Positions 1 through 9,443 of a DNA stretch of 64,000 bases are shown here, in pieces. The notes below the pieces were generated by a model. That model was not told the DNA's origin. It was given only the letters and a program-made list of their open reading frames with translations, and did not search any database. The translations under genes and the position numbers were made by a program. The stretch's first letter is position 1. Every line of letters starts with the position of its first letter. This DNA comes from Lutimaribacter degradans (lineage in GTDB: Bacteria; Pseudomonadota; Alphaproteobacteria; Rhodobacterales; Rhodobacteraceae). The stretch spans positions 62,001-126,000 of the forward strand of contig NZ_JAMQGO010000007.1 in the NCBI RefSeq assembly GCF_023703375.1. Direction: 5' to 3'.

Positions 1-1
1 G

Positions 2-280
2 CTTTCAGCCTATCTGGGTGACGATGAAAGCACCTGGGCCGCGCATGACGCCACACTGTTGATGCGGGAAAAAGGGCTGGATATTCCGCTACTTGTCGAT
101 ACCGGCAGCAGCGACCAGTTCATCGACCTGTTGCAACCCGAGGCACTGGCACAGGCCGTCAACGCCCGCCGCGTGCCAGCCAGCCTGCGCCTGCAAAAGG
201 GCTATGATCACAGCTATTTCTTTGTCTCGACCTTCATCGAAGATCACGTCGCCTTTCACGCCGAAGCCCTTTATGCCTGA
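2..280 (+). CDS. fghA: S-formylglutathione hydrolase, C-terminal part (5' end outside window)
   Basis: The reading frame is open from the window edge and gives the last 92 residues. The segment GYDHSYFFVSTFIEDHVAFH is the characteristic C-terminus of S-formylglutathione hydrolase and carries the catalytic His (GYDHSY). The enzyme hydrolyses S-formylglutathione to formate and glutathione in cytosolic formaldehyde detoxification. The nucleophile elbow and oxyanion parts lie upstream of the window. sthA starts 8 bases after the stop, so the two may be co-transcribed, although they have no obvious functional link. Confidence 0.9.
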   Translation, partial: LSAYLGDDESTWAAHDATLLMREKGLDIPLLVDTGSSDQFIDLLQPEALAQAVNARRVPASLRLQKGYDHSYFFVSTFIEDHVAFHAEALYA

Positions 281-288
281 CGCGCGAA

Positions 289-1716
289 ATGGCTGATTAC
301 GATCTCATCATCATCGGGTCGGGCCCGGCTGGCCGCGCGGCAGCGATCCAGTCGGGCAAGCTGCGGCGCAAGGTGCTGGTCGTTGACCGCAAGGACAAGA
401 TGGGCGGCGTGTCGGTGCATACCGGCACGATTCCGTCGAAAACCCTGCGCGAAACGGTGCTGAACCTGTCAGGCTGGCGTGAACGCAGCTTTTACGGCCG
501 ATCCTACAGGGTAAAGGACGATATCGGCGCAGGTGACCTGAAAGCGCGCCTGCACATGACGCTTGAGCACGAGGTTGACGTGCTTGAGCACCAGTTCAAC
601 CGCAACCATGTCGACACGCTGCACGGGCTGGCGCGCTTTGTCGGCCCGCACGAGATCGAAGTCGCGACCGAGGCCGACGAAACCCGCCGCATCACCGCAG
701 ACAAGTTCCTGATCGCCACCGGCACCCGCACCTATCGACCCGAATACGTGCCCTTCAACGGGCGCACCGTGCTGGACAGTGACGAGTTTCTGGACATGCC
801 CGAGATTCCCCGCTCGCTGGCCGTGGTGGGCGCCGGCGTGATCGGCGTGGAATATGCCACCATGTTCGCTGCGCTGGATGTGCGCGTGACGCTGATCGAG
901 CCGCGCGACAGCTTTCTTGATTTCATCGACGCGGCGCTGATTTCGGATTTCACGCACCAGATCAAGGAAAACGGCGTCGATCTGCGGCTGGGCTCGCAAG
1001 TGGAAAAGATCGAAGACACCGGCAAGCACGTTGAGATCACCATGCAAAACGGCCGCCACGTGCGGGCGGAGATGATGCTGTTTGCCGCCGGCCGCATGGG
1101 CGCCACCGACAAGCTGGGGCTGGAAAAGGCCGGGCTGGAAACCGACCATCGCGGGCGGCTGTCGGTCGATCGCAAGACGTACCAGACGGATGTGCCGCAT
1201 ATCTATGCCGCCGGCGACGTGATCGGACACCCCTCGCTTGCGTCGACTTCGCTCCAGCAGGGGCGGGTGGCGGCCTGCCACGCGCTTGACACCCCGACCC
1301 TGCCGGAAAGTCCTTGGTTTCCCTATGGAATCTACTCGGTACCGGAAATCAGCACCTGCGGCATGAGCGAAGAGGAAATGCAGGAACGCGGCATCCCGTA
1401 CGAGGTCGGCGTGGCACGCTTCCGCGAAACCAGCCGGGGCCATATCATGGGGTTGAACCATGGGATGCTGAAAATGCTGGTCAGCCTGAAAACCCGCCGC
1501 GTGCTGGGTGTGCAAATCGTCGGCGAAGGCGCAACCGAACTGATCCACATCGCCCAGGCGGTGCTGAACCTGAAAGGCACGGTGGATTACTTCGTTCAGA
1601 ACACCTTCAACTATCCCACCCTGGCCGAGGCGTATCGCATTGCCGGGCTGGATGCGTTCAACCGCATGCCCATCCCCGAGGAATACAAGGTGCCCAAGGG
1701 CAACAAGGGCACATGA
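289..1716 (+). CDS. sthA: Si-specific NAD(P)+ transhydrogenase (soluble pyridine nucleotide transhydrogenase)
   Basis: This 475-residue flavoprotein has full family length. It has an N-terminal FAD-binding GSGPAG (residues 10-15), a second dinucleotide fold with [10 protein letters not shown] near residue 180, and a C-terminal dimerisation domain. In place of the disulfide CxxxxC of lipoamide dehydrogenase it has [13 protein letters not shown], so both redox cysteines are replaced. That is expected of SthA rather than of a disulfide reductase. The enzyme moves reducing equivalents between NADPH and NAD+ in the cytosol. Its stop overlaps the next start (ATGA at 1713), which indicates translational coupling. 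Confidence 0.92.
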   Translation: MADYDLIIIGSGPAGRAAAIQSGKLRRKVLVVDRKDKMGGVSVHTGTIPSKTLRETVLNLSGWRERSFYGRSYRVKDDIGAGDLKARLHMTLEHEVDVLEHQFNRNHVDTLHGLARFVGPHEIEVATEADETRRITADKFLIATGTRTYRPEYVPFNGRTVLDSDEFLDMPEIPRSLAVVGAGVIGVEYATMFAALDVRVTLIEPRDSFLDFIDAALISDFTHQIKENGVDLRLGSQVEKIEDTGKHVEITMQNGRHVRAEMMLFAAGRMGATDKLGLEKAGLETDHRGRLSVDRKTYQTDVPHIYAAGDVIGHPSLASTSLQQGRVAACHALDTPTLPESPWFPYGIYSVPEISTCGMSEEEMQERGIPYEVGVARFRETSRGHIMGLNHGMLKMLVSLKTRRVLGVQIVGEGATELIHIAQAVLNLKGTVDYFVQNTFNYPTLAEAYRIAGLDAFNRMPIPEEYKVPKGNKGT

Positions 1717-2162
1717 CGCTGTTCATCGACGCCGATGCCTGCCCCGTCAAGGCCGAGGCCGAGCGCGTGGCCACCCGCCACAAGGTGCCGGTAAAGATCG
1801 TCAGCAATGGCGGTCTGCGCCCATCGCAAAACCCGTTGGTCGAAACGATTATCGTCGAGGCGGGGCCCGACGTGGCCGACATCTGGATCGCCGAGCGTGC
1901 GGGGCCGGGCGACGTGGTGATAACGGGTGACATCCCGCTGGCCGCGCGCTGCGTCGAGGCGGGCGCGCAGGTGCTGAAACACAACGGCGAGGCGCTGACT
2001 GGCGCGAATATTGGCACGGTGCTGGCCACGCGCGACCTGATGGCAGACCTGCGCGCCGCCAACCCCTTCATGCAGGGGGGCGGCAAGGGATTTACAAAGG
2101 CCGACCGCTCGCGTTTCCTTGATGCGCTGGAACGTGCTTTGCGCAAGGCGAAACAGGGGTAG
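1713..2162 (+). CDS. YaiI/YqxD family protein (DUF188)
   Basis: This 149-residue protein begins [13 protein letters not shown], the hallmark N-terminus of the DUF188 (YaiI/YqxD) family. The fold is PIN-like, with conserved acidic residues (DADACP near residue 6, GDIPLA near residue 73) that could bind metal. No biochemical role is established for the family. The start was chosen because the ATG overlaps the sthA stop as ATGA and the family N-terminus begins exactly there; longer upstream starts in this frame run through sthA. It is likely an operon member with sthA and the HAD gene. Confidence 0.9.
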   Translation: MTLFIDADACPVKAEAERVATRHKVPVKIVSNGGLRPSQNPLVETIIVEAGPDVADIWIAERAGPGDVVITGDIPLAARCVEAGAQVLKHNGEALTGANIGTVLATRDLMADLRAANPFMQGGGKGFTKADRSRFLDALERALRKAKQG

Positions 2163-2166
2163 TTGG

Positions 2167-2784
2167 ATGCCAGAAGCCGTGGTTTTCGATATCGGGCGGG
2201 TGCTAATCCATTGGGAACCTGCCGCGTTTTACGACCGCGAAATCGGGCGAGATGCCCGCAAGCGCCTGTTCGCCGAAGTGCCGATAGAGTCGGCAAACCT
2301 TTCCGTCGATCGAGGCGAACCTTTCCGCGAAACGATTTACGGCTTGGCCGCCGAACACCCCGAATGGGCCGATGCGATCCGGCTGTGGCACGATCGCTGG
2401 CTTGAAATGGCCAGCCCCGCGAAAGATGATACCGTGGCGCTGATGCGTGCGTTGCAATCGCGCGGCGTACGCTGCTGGGCGTTGTCCAATTTCGGCGCCG
2501 AACCCTTCGAGATTGCCGAACAGGCCTATCCATTTCTGGCCGAGTTCGATGGCCGGGTCATTTCCGCTCATGTTGGCACGGTCAAGCCCGAGCCCGAGAT
2601 TTACGAAACCCTGGAACTGGCCAGCGGCCTGTCGGGCGCAAGCCTGTTCTTCACCGATGACCGGCCCGAAAACGTCGCAGCCGCAACGGCACGCGGCTGG
2701 CATGGGCATTTGTTCGATGGAGCCAAGGGGCTGGCGCAGGCCTTGGTGGCCCATGGCCTGCTGACCGAAAAGGAGCTAGCATGA
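2167..2784 (+). CDS. HAD-superfamily phosphatase, YihX-like
   Basis: The 205-residue product shows HAD motif I as VVFDIGRVLI (DxG rather than DxD, as in the YihX/epoxide-hydrolase-N subgroup). Motif II is LSNFG, motif III is the Lys of GTVKPEPEIYE, and motif IV is FFTDDRPEN. It is probably a sugar-phosphate or small-metabolite phosphatase; the substrate cannot be read from sequence. The ATG at 2167 lies 4 bases past the DUF188 stop and is preferred over an upstream in-frame ATG that would overlap that gene. Its stop overlaps the next start as ATGA. Confidence 0.82.
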   Translation: MPEAVVFDIGRVLIHWEPAAFYDREIGRDARKRLFAEVPIESANLSVDRGEPFRETIYGLAAEHPEWADAIRLWHDRWLEMASPAKDDTVALMRALQSRGVRCWALSNFGAEPFEIAEQAYPFLAEFDGRVISAHVGTVKPEPEIYETLELASGLSGASLFFTDDRPENVAAATARGWHGHLFDGAKGLAQALVAHGLLTEKELA

Positions 2785-3698
2785 CCGTTCCCTTCATCCC
2801 CTTCGACGCAGGCGAGAAACTGCTGGACTGGCTGGCGCTGTGCGCGGCCTTCGACGCCGGCCACCGTCTGCCCAAGGCGCAGATCGACGACATTTTCCTG
2901 TATCGTGACCCCGATACTCTGCTGAACCGCGCGGCCTGGATCGACGGAATGGGGCTGGCGGTGAAATCGGCCAGCGTTTTCCCGGGCAATCCAGGGCGCG
3001 GAAAGCCCATGGTCAACGGCGCGGTGACGCTGTTTGATGATCGAACGGGCGAGTTGGAGGCGCTGGTGGATTTTCACCTTGTCACCAAGTGGAAAACCGC
3101 CGGCGACAGCCTGTGCGCGGCGCGCAAACTGGCCCGCCCCGACAGCCGCAACGTATTGATCGTGGGCGCGGGCACGGTGGGCCGGTCGCTGGCCCAAGCC
3201 TATGGCGCGGGTTTTGCCGATGCGCGCTTTACCGTCTGGAACCGCACGCGCGAAACCGCAGCCAAAATGGCCGGTGACTTTCCCGGAATGGCCGTGGCCG
3301 ATGACCTGGAAACCGCGGTGCGCGCCGCCGATATCGTAACCTGCGCCACCATGAGCACCAGCCCCCTTATACAGGGCGACTGGCTGCAACCGGGACAGCA
3401 TGTCGACCTGATCGGCGCCTATCGCCCCGACATGCGCGAGGCCGACGATACCGCCCTGACCCGCGCGCGCATCTTTGTCGACAGTTACAACACCACGCTG
3501 GGGCATATCGGCGAGCTGAAGATCCCGCTGGAACAGGGCGTAATCAGCCGCGATGACGTGGTGGCCGATTACTATGCGCCCGATGCGTTCGCCCGACAGT
3601 CCGACGAAGAGATAACCCTGTTCAAGAACGGCGGCGGCGCGCATCTCGACCTGATGACAAGCCGCTACATCCTCGATGCCTGGCGTGCTGCCCAGTGA
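2781..3698 (+). CDS. Ornithine cyclodeaminase / mu-crystallin family protein
   Basis: This 305-residue protein has the family signature WKTAGDSLCAARKLA (the catalytic-region Lys) followed by a Rossmann NAD(P)-binding GAGTVGRSLAQAY and a C-terminal DSYNTTLGHIGEL. Members include ornithine cyclodeaminase, alanine dehydrogenase and ketimine reductases, and the substrate is not determined here. It ends the sthA-DUF188-HAD run with an ATGA overlap and faces the convergent MFS gene. A hairpin (3699-3720) sits at the junction. Confidence 0.85.
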   Translation: MTVPFIPFDAGEKLLDWLALCAAFDAGHRLPKAQIDDIFLYRDPDTLLNRAAWIDGMGLAVKSASVFPGNPGRGKPMVNGAVTLFDDRTGELEALVDFHLVTKWKTAGDSLCAARKLARPDSRNVLIVGAGTVGRSLAQAYGAGFADARFTVWNRTRETAAKMAGDFPGMAVADDLETAVRAADIVTCATMSTSPLIQGDWLQPGQHVDLIGAYRPDMREADDTALTRARIFVDSYNTTLGHIGELKIPLEQGVISRDDVVADYYAPDAFARQSDEEITLFKNGGGAHLDLMTSRYILDAWRAAQ

Positions 3699-3720
3699 CC
3701 TGAGGGCGCACGCCTTCAGG
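3699..3720. terminator. Convergent-junction hairpin (weak terminator candidate)
   Basis: A 10-bp stem (cctgagggcg / cgccttcagg, one G-U pair) with a 2-base loop lies between the ornithine cyclodeaminase-like gene and the end of the MFS gene. Its right arm overlaps the MFS stop. No T-run follows on either strand, so terminator function is uncertain. Confidence 0.35.
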
Positions 3721-4948
3721 CGGGCGCGGTCAGGTGCCGCTCCTTCACCGGAAGGTGGACGATGGCCGAGAACGCGCCCACGGCAACGCCGATCCACCAG
3801 ACCACGGTGTAATCGCCGTAGATGTCATACATCCGACCGCCCAGCCACACGCCCATGAAACTGCCCAACTGGTGGGAAAAGAACACGATCCCGTAAAGGG
3901 TGCCCATGTAGCGCAGGCCATAGATATGCGCGATCAGGCCGCTGGTCAGCGGCACGGTGGCCAGCCACAGTGCGCCCATGGCCACGGAAAACAACAGCAC
4001 CGTGGCCGGCGTGATCGGAAACAGGATAAAGGCGGCGGCGATGATCGTGCGGCCGGTGTAGATGCCCGCCAGCAGGTATTTCTTGGAATACCGCTTTCCC
4101 AACCAGCCCGCGGTCAGCGTGCCCGCGATGTTTGCCAGCCCGATAAGCGAAATCGCCACCGCCCCAAGCGCCGAAGTGGTGCCAATGCCGATACTGTCCA
4201 GCATTCCGCCCGGCGCGATGGGGCCGCACATCTCGGTCACGAAAGCGGGGAAATGCGCGGTCACGAAAGCCAGTTGATACCCGCACGAGAAAAAGCCGAG
4301 AAAGATCAGCGTATAGCTGGGGTCACGAAAGGCACGGCGCAGGATCGTGCCCATGCTTTCCTCGATCTCGTCGCGGCTGGCGGCAGGGGCCCGCATGGCC
4401 GGAAGCAGCAAGAGCGAGGCAAGGATGGCAACGGCAAACACCAGGAATACCTGTTGCCAGGGCATTATCGTCAGCAGCCATTCGGCAACCGGCGCGCCGA
4501 ACACCTGCCCCGCCGACCCCGCGGCGGTGGCGATGGCCAGGCTCATGGAACGGTTCTCGTCGCTGCTTGCCCGGCCAACCACGGCAAGGATCACGCCAAA
4601 CCCGGTGCCCGCGATGCCGAACCCGACCAGGATTTCCAACATCTGGTGCGCCTCGGGCGTGACGGCAAAGGATGACAGCACCAGCCCCGCCGCATAGGTG
4701 AACGCCCCCAGGATTATCGCCATGCGATCGCCCAGGCGCTCGGCCAGTGCGCCGAACAGGGGCTGCCCGATACCCCAGGCCAGGTTCTGAATGGCTATGG
4801 CAAGGCTGAACTCTGCCCTGAGCCAGCCGAATTCCTCTGCAATCGGAATCTGGAACACTCCGAACGAGGCACGCACAGCGAAGCTGACAAGGATGATCAT
4901 GCAGCCCACGATCAACACGGGCGTCATCATAGGGGTTTTTGCTTGCAT
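3716..4948 (-). CDS. MFS transporter, monocarboxylate/oxalate-porter-like
   Basis: The 410-residue protein has about 12 hydrophobic segments and the MFS loop-2/3 motif around GALAERLGDRMAIILGAF. The N-terminal segment VSFAVRASFGVFQIPIAEEF resembles the monocarboxylate/oxalate subgroup. AGGAGA lies 8 bases before the ATG. It is an inner-membrane carrier with unknown substrate. It lies downstream of the ureide permease and enzyme genes on the same strand, so allantoin or a ureide product is a plausible cargo, by context only. A repeat element separates it from the permease, so it may be transcribed separately. Confidence 0.85.
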   Translation of the reverse strand: MQAKTPMMTPVLIVGCMIILVSFAVRASFGVFQIPIAEEFGWLRAEFSLAIAIQNLAWGIGQPLFGALAERLGDRMAIILGAFTYAAGLVLSSFAVTPEAHQMLEILVGFGIAGTGFGVILAVVGRASSDENRSMSLAIATAAGSAGQVFGAPVAEWLLTIMPWQQVFLVFAVAILASLLLLPAMRAPAASRDEIEESMGTILRRAFRDPSYTLIFLGFFSCGYQLAFVTAHFPAFVTEMCGPIAPGGMLDSIGIGTTSALGAVAISLIGLANIAGTLTAGWLGKRYSKKYLLAGIYTGRTIIAAAFILFPITPATVLLFSVAMGALWLATVPLTSGLIAHIYGLRYMGTLYGIVFFSHQLGSFMGVWLGGRMYDIYGDYTVVWWIGVAVGAFSAIVHLPVKERHLTAPA

Positions 4949-5016
4949 GATCAGGTCTCCTGTCGCGTCGGCGCAAGATGCGTCGTGTCGCGCGACAGGT
5001 CAATCACCCTGACATG

Positions 5017-5078
5017 CTTCCTCTCTCCCGAAATATCCCGGGGGAGTCTGCCGCAGGCAGACGGGGGCAGAGCCCCCG
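5017..5078 (-). repeat. GC-rich palindromic intergenic repeat, copy A
   Basis: Read on the minus strand this holds a hairpin ggggctctgcccc-type stem (5063-5077), a second stem (gtctgcc/ggcagac, 5046-5062) and then CCCCCGGGATATTTCGGGAG leading into AGAGGAAG (ending at 5017). The last block matches copy B near 23211-23238. It fills most of the 165-base gap between the NCS2 permease and the MFS gene. Such elements are commonly seen between genes in Rhodobacterales. Confidence 0.6.
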
Positions 5079-5113
5079 AACGGCGCCGCACCATCGCTGC
5101 GGCGCCACACCTG

Positions 5114-6463
5114 TCACTCCAGCTCTTCGGGAAGGGCAAGGTTCAGAACGATCGCCAGCGCCGCCGCTGGCAGCAGGCCGCTGGTCAGCAGGATTTGCAG
5201 GCTACGCGGCAAATGCTGCAACGCGTCGGGCACCAGTTGCAGGCCCAGCCCCACCGAAAGGGATACGGCAAAGATCACCATGTTGCGGCGGTTCCAGTGC
5301 ACCTCGGCCAGCATGTTGATACCCGCCGCGGCCACCATGCCAAACATCACGATCACGCCACCGCCCAGCACGTTGATCGGCACGGTCGATACGATTGCAC
5401 CGATCTTTGGCACCAGCCCGCAAACGATGAGAAACACGGCACCGATTGTCACGACGTGGCGGCTCATCACTCCCGTCATCGAGATCAGCCCGACATTCTG
5501 GCTGAACGACGTGTTGGGCAGCCCGCCAAATATGCCCGCGATGGCCGTGCCCAGACCGTCGGCATAGGTGGCACCGGCGATTTCGCGATCCTCGGCCTCT
5601 CGGCCCGCGCCGCCTTTGCAAATGCCCGATACGTCACCCACCGTTTCGATGGCCGAGATCACGGCCATGAAACACATGCCGATGATGATGGCGGTGTTGA
5701 ATTCAATCCCCCATTTGAATGGCATGGGCGGGGCGAAGACAGCGGCGTTCGCGACGTTGGCGAAACTTACCTGCCCCATACCAAGCGCCACGATATACCC
5801 GGCAATCAGCCCCAGAAGGACCGCGGCAACCGAAACCAGCCCGCGGGTGAAAAACTTGAGCCCCAGCGTGACCGCGATCACGACAAGCGCCGGAATCCAC
5901 ATCGCGGCCGTGCCGAACTCGGGTGAACCCTGCTTGGGCACGCCGCCCGCGGCATACTGGATGCCGACCTGGATCAGCGACAGACCGATCATCAGAACGA
6001 TCAGCCCTGTCACCAAAGGCGGCAGGGCAAACCGGATGCGCCCGATCACCGTGCCCAGGAAAAAGTGAAAAACGCCGCCGATCATCACGCCGGTCATCAG
6101 CCCGGCCAGACCGGCCACGCCCTGCCCCGCAACCGCCGGAATCATCACCGGCAGAAACGCGAACGAGGTGCCCTGCACGATGGGCAGGCGCGCGCCAACT
6201 GGCCCCATGCCGATCGACTGAAACAGCGTTGCGATGCCGGCAAACAGCATCGCCATCTGGATCATGTAGATCATGTTCGGGAAATCCGGGCTGTTCGAGC
6301 CGAAGCCGAACCCGGCGGCCCCAGCAACGATGATCGCGGGTGTCACGTTGGATACGAACATCGCCAGAACGTGCTGTATGCCCAGCGGAACCGCGTGCGT
6401 CAGCGGGGGGGTGTAATTCGGGTCGCGCAGCTCGGCCGCGGTGCCCAGTGATGTATGTGTCAT
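5114..6463 (-). CDS. NCS2 family nucleobase (urate/xanthine) permease
   Basis: The 449-residue protein belongs to nucleobase:cation symporter-2. It shows the TM1 QH motif (GIQHVLAMF), the TM8 glutamate (ISAIETVGDVSG) and the TM10 motif NTSFSQNVG, with about 12-14 membrane segments. It imports a purine base across the inner membrane. Urate or xanthine is the most likely cargo because allA, allE and a fused allantoinase lie immediately upstream on the same strand. AAGGAGA precedes the ATG by about 11 bases. Confidence 0.9.
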   Translation of the reverse strand: MTHTSLGTAAELRDPNYTPPLTHAVPLGIQHVLAMFVSNVTPAIIVAGAAGFGFGSNSPDFPNMIYMIQMAMLFAGIATLFQSIGMGPVGARLPIVQGTSFAFLPVMIPAVAGQGVAGLAGLMTGVMIGGVFHFFLGTVIGRIRFALPPLVTGLIVLMIGLSLIQVGIQYAAGGVPKQGSPEFGTAAMWIPALVVIAVTLGLKFFTRGLVSVAAVLLGLIAGYIVALGMGQVSFANVANAAVFAPPMPFKWGIEFNTAIIIGMCFMAVISAIETVGDVSGICKGGAGREAEDREIAGATYADGLGTAIAGIFGGLPNTSFSQNVGLISMTGVMSRHVVTIGAVFLIVCGLVPKIGAIVSTVPINVLGGGVIVMFGMVAAAGINMLAEVHWNRRNMVIFAVSLSVGLGLQLVPDALQHLPRSLQILLTSGLLPAAALAIVLNLALPEELE

Positions 6464-6514
6464 TGTCCCGGTCTCTCCTTGTTGGTTGCACCCCTTTTTC
6501 GATGGGGCTTTTGG

Positions 6515-7000
6515 TTAAGCTTCGACTGTCAGGGGCGGGTCGAGCCTGTACTCTTCAAGATTCGGCGTCGGGCCGATGCGGTCGACGACAGCAAACAGCC
6601 CCGGCGAATGAAGCGGCGTAAGCACCCCGTGCCAGGTGCCGCGGAACAGGTTTATGCCCTGCCCCGGCCCGGCCAGAAACGCATGTGGCTGGCCCGGCCG
6701 CCCGCCCGCGTCTGGCGCGACGATGACCAGCCAGTCATTGTGATGCATGGGAAGAAAGGCCTGGCTGCCCTCGGGGTGACGTTCCAGCAGGTCGCATACA
6801 TATGGCAGGCTGCGCGGCTGCGCATCGAAGATGCTGATGCCCGCGCGGCCATCCACCCCGAAATCCAGCCGCGCGCGATCATGCCAGCGGCCGCAAAAGC
6901 CCGCGTTTATGACCCGGTCGGGGTCACCCGTGGCCTGCAGGACATCGCCATAAGCGGCGAAGTCGGCCGCGGTCAGTGGCTGGGTGCGAATGATGGGCAT
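6515..7000 (-). CDS. allA: Ureidoglycolate lyase
   Basis: The 161-residue cupin-like protein matches AllA by length and by segments such as LPMHHNDWLVIVAP and LFRGTWHGVLTPL. It converts (S)-ureidoglycolate to glyoxylate and urea in the cytosol, the last step of this branch of ureide breakdown. It lies 58 bases after allE and 51 bases before the permease, on the same strand. Confidence 0.92.
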   Translation of the reverse strand: MPIIRTQPLTAADFAAYGDVLQATGDPDRVINAGFCGRWHDRARLDFGVDGRAGISIFDAQPRSLPYVCDLLERHPEGSQAFLPMHHNDWLVIVAPDAGGRPGQPHAFLAGPGQGINLFRGTWHGVLTPLHSPGLFAVVDRIGPTPNLEEYRLDPPLTVEA

Positions 7001-7016
7001 GGCGGGCCTCCGGCTG

Positions 7017-7064
7017 ATGGTGGCAGGGGCCGTCTGCCCCCGCCCCCGGACGGTATTGCTAAAG
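7017..7064 (+). repeat. GC-rich palindromic intergenic repeat, copy D (degenerate)
   Basis: The allE-allA gap carries ccgtctgcc, then a C-run and cccccggacggtattgc. This resembles the ccgtctgcc...cccccgggatattt arrangement of copy A read on the minus strand. A ggcag/ctgcc stem is present. The match is partial and the element runs a few bases into the allE end, so the assignment is tentative. Confidence 0.35.
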
Positions 7065-7880
7065 CGCGGGAACGCGTAGCGAGGGGTGGCGGTTCACATC
7101 CTTGTAAAGAAGATAGCGAAATGGCTCATCGCCGGTGGCGATGCAGGCCTGCGGGCAAAAGGCGCGCAGCCACATGAAATCGCCCGGGCCTACCTCGACC
7201 CAATCCTTGTTCAACAGGTAGCGCGCGGTGCCCTGCAACACGTAAAGCCCGTGTTCCATTACGTGGGTTTCGGCAAAGGGAATACGCCCCCCGGGCAGGA
7301 AGGTGACGATATTCGCGTGCATGTCGTGGCGCAGGTCGGACGGGTCGACAAAGCGCGTGGTGCCCCACTTGTCGGTATTGGCCATCCAGTTCACCGGCGT
7401 GTCCTGGTCCGAGGTCACGAAGCTGTCCGGGCTTTCGATGCCCGGTGCCGGTTCATAGCGCTTGCGAATCCAGTGGAATTTCAACGGCGCATCGCCCGTG
7501 TTTCGGACCGACCAAACCGCACCCGGCGCAAGGTAAGCATAGCCGCCTGCCCGCAGGGTATGGGCGTCGCCCCCGATTTCCAGGGTCATTTCGCCATCGG
7601 CGACCAGGATGGCGGCCTGCGCGCCGGTCTCGGGCTCGGGGTTGTCCGAACCGCCGCGCGGCGCCACCTCGACCGCGTATTGCGCGAATGTTTCGGCAAA
7701 GCCCGACAGGGGTCGGGCGATGATCCAGGCACGCGCTTTCTGCCAACCAGGCAGGAAGCTGGTGACGATGTCGCGCATCGTGCAGGCGGGCAGCACGGCA
7801 TAGGCATCGGTGAAAACCGCCGTTCCTTCGGGATCGACGCCTTGGTCCGGCAGGCCACCGGGAGGGAAGGCATAGGTCAC
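7059..7880 (-). CDS. allE: (S)-ureidoglycine aminohydrolase
   Basis: The 273-residue bicupin has the length of YlbA/AllE. The second cupin carries the metal-binding pattern E-T-H-V-M-E-H followed by GLYVLQGTARYLLN. It hydrolyses (S)-ureidoglycine to ureidoglycolate and ammonia. The start is a GTG whose GTGA overlaps the stop of the upstream allantoinase fusion, a clear sign of translational coupling; no ATG fits as well. The product feeds AllA, encoded next. Confidence 0.92.
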   Translation of the reverse strand: MTYAFPPGGLPDQGVDPEGTAVFTDAYAVLPACTMRDIVTSFLPGWQKARAWIIARPLSGFAETFAQYAVEVAPRGGSDNPEPETGAQAAILVADGEMTLEIGGDAHTLRAGGYAYLAPGAVWSVRNTGDAPLKFHWIRKRYEPAPGIESPDSFVTSDQDTPVNWMANTDKWGTTRFVDPSDLRHDMHANIVTFLPGGRIPFAETHVMEHGLYVLQGTARYLLNKDWVEVGPGDFMWLRAFCPQACIATGDEPFRYLLYKDVNRHPSLRVPAL

Positions 7881-9289
7881 AGCATATCCTCCAGGCGCAG
7901 GCGAGCGATGCGTTCCACCTGTGCGCAGGCGGTGGCGAATTCGGTTTCGGTGTCGTTGGCGATCCGGGTTTCAAAGGCGGCCAATATGCCAGCCTTGTCG
8001 TGGTCACGGACGGCGATGATGAAGGGAAAGCCGTGCTTGGACACGTAGGCGTTGTTCAACTCGGTGAACCGCGCGCGTTCGGCATCGGTCAGCGCATCAA
8101 GCCCCGCGCTGGCCTGTTCCGAGGTCGACTCGGCCGTCAGGCGTTTCGCAACGGCCAGCTTTCCTGCCAGGTCGGGATGAGCCTTCAACAAACCCAGCCG
8201 TTCATCATGGCTGGCGCTGCGGAACATCCGCGCCAGCGCGTTGTGCAGCCCGGCGGGGGTGTCATGCGCGGGGCCAAGTTCCAACCCATGCGCGCGCTCG
8301 GCGATCCAGGGCGAGTGTTCGAAAACACCGCCGAAACGGGAAACGAAGGTCTCGCGATCCATCTGGCTGGGCCTTTCGCGCCGCTTGTGCGGGTGGGTCT
8401 GGGCCCAGTGCCGCGCGATGTCGATACGGCGCGGGCACCAGACGTCATCGAACTTCTTTATATGGTCGATGAAGCGCTGCAGCCCCGCCAGTTTGCCGGG
8501 CCGCCCGATCAGGCGGCAATGCAGGCCGATGGTCATCATCTTGGGTCTGCCTGCCTGCCCCTCGGCGTAAAGCACATCGAACGCGTCTTTCAGATACTGG
8601 AAAAATTGCTCACCCGTGATGTAGCCGGGTGCGGTGGCAAAGCGCATATCATTTGCTTCGAGCGTGTAGGGAATGATCAACTGGTCACGCGCGCCGACCT
8701 CAAGCCAATGGGGCAGATCGTCGTCGTACATGTCCGAGATATAGGTAAACCCGCCTTCTTCGGCGACGAGACGCACGGTGTTTTCGCTGCAGCGCCCGGT
8801 GTACCAGCCAAGCGGGCGCGCGCCGACCACCTCGGTATGCAGGCGGATGGCCTCGGCTATCTGGGCGCGCTCCTGCTCTTCGGGCATGTCGCGATGCTCG
8901 ACCCATTTCAGCCCGTGTGACGCGATTTCCCAACCGGCGTCCTTCATCGCCTCGACCTGTTCGGGGCTGCGCGCCAGGGCGCTGGCCACGCCGTAGACCG
9001 TTACGGGAATGTCGGACCCCGTGAACAGGCGGTGCAACCGCCAGAACCCGGCCCGCGCGCCGTAGTCATAGATCGACTCCATGTTCCAATGCCGCATCCC
9101 CTGCCAAGGAGCAGCGCCGGCGATGTCGCTCAGGAACGCCTCCGAGGCGGCATCACCATGCAGCACGCAGTTTTCGCCGCCTTCCTCGTAATTCACCACG
9201 AATTGCACGGCGATCCGGGCGCCGCCGGGCCATTGCGGGTCGGGCGGGTTGGGGCCGTGGCCGATCATGTTGCGCGGATAACGCTGCAT
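7877..9289 (-). CDS. puuE: Fused allantoinase (PuuE type) and OHCU decarboxylase
   Basis: This protein of about 470 residues has two domains. Residues 1 to about 300 are a polysaccharide-deacetylase-fold, cofactor-free allantoinase (RYPRNMIGHG, WNMESIYDYGAR, HGLKWVEHRDM). Residues about 310-470 match 2-oxo-4-hydroxy-4-carboxy-5-ureidoimidazoline decarboxylase (AHPDLAGKLA, STSEQASAGLDAL, LNNAYVSKHGFPFIIAVR). The two activities are consecutive: OHCU to (S)-allantoin, then allantoin to allantoate. The second of two adjacent ATGs was chosen because AAGGAG is 6 bases upstream and the family N-terminus begins MQRYPRN. It is divergent from uraH, which makes OHCU. Confidence 0.93.
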   Translation of the reverse strand: MQRYPRNMIGHGPNPPDPQWPGGARIAVQFVVNYEEGGENCVLHGDAASEAFLSDIAGAAPWQGMRHWNMESIYDYGARAGFWRLHRLFTGSDIPVTVYGVASALARSPEQVEAMKDAGWEIASHGLKWVEHRDMPEEQERAQIAEAIRLHTEVVGARPLGWYTGRCSENTVRLVAEEGGFTYISDMYDDDLPHWLEVGARDQLIIPYTLEANDMRFATAPGYITGEQFFQYLKDAFDVLYAEGQAGRPKMMTIGLHCRLIGRPGKLAGLQRFIDHIKKFDDVWCPRRIDIARHWAQTHPHKRRERPSQMDRETFVSRFGGVFEHSPWIAERAHGLELGPAHDTPAGLHNALARMFRSASHDERLGLLKAHPDLAGKLAVAKRLTAESTSEQASAGLDALTDAERARFTELNNAYVSKHGFPFIIAVRDHDKAGILAAFETRIANDTETEFATACAQVERIARLRLEDML

Positions 9290-9443
9290 CATGGACTCCT
9301 TCACAATTGAATGAGTTGTAAGACAGCCATGCCCCGCCATGCTTTCAAAAAATTCTTGAAACACTTTCCGGGGCTATTGATTGCCCTTTTTTCCTATGAA
9401 ACCGCGGACCATCAGCTACCCTGCTGCGAAAAAGGAGCGCTTC

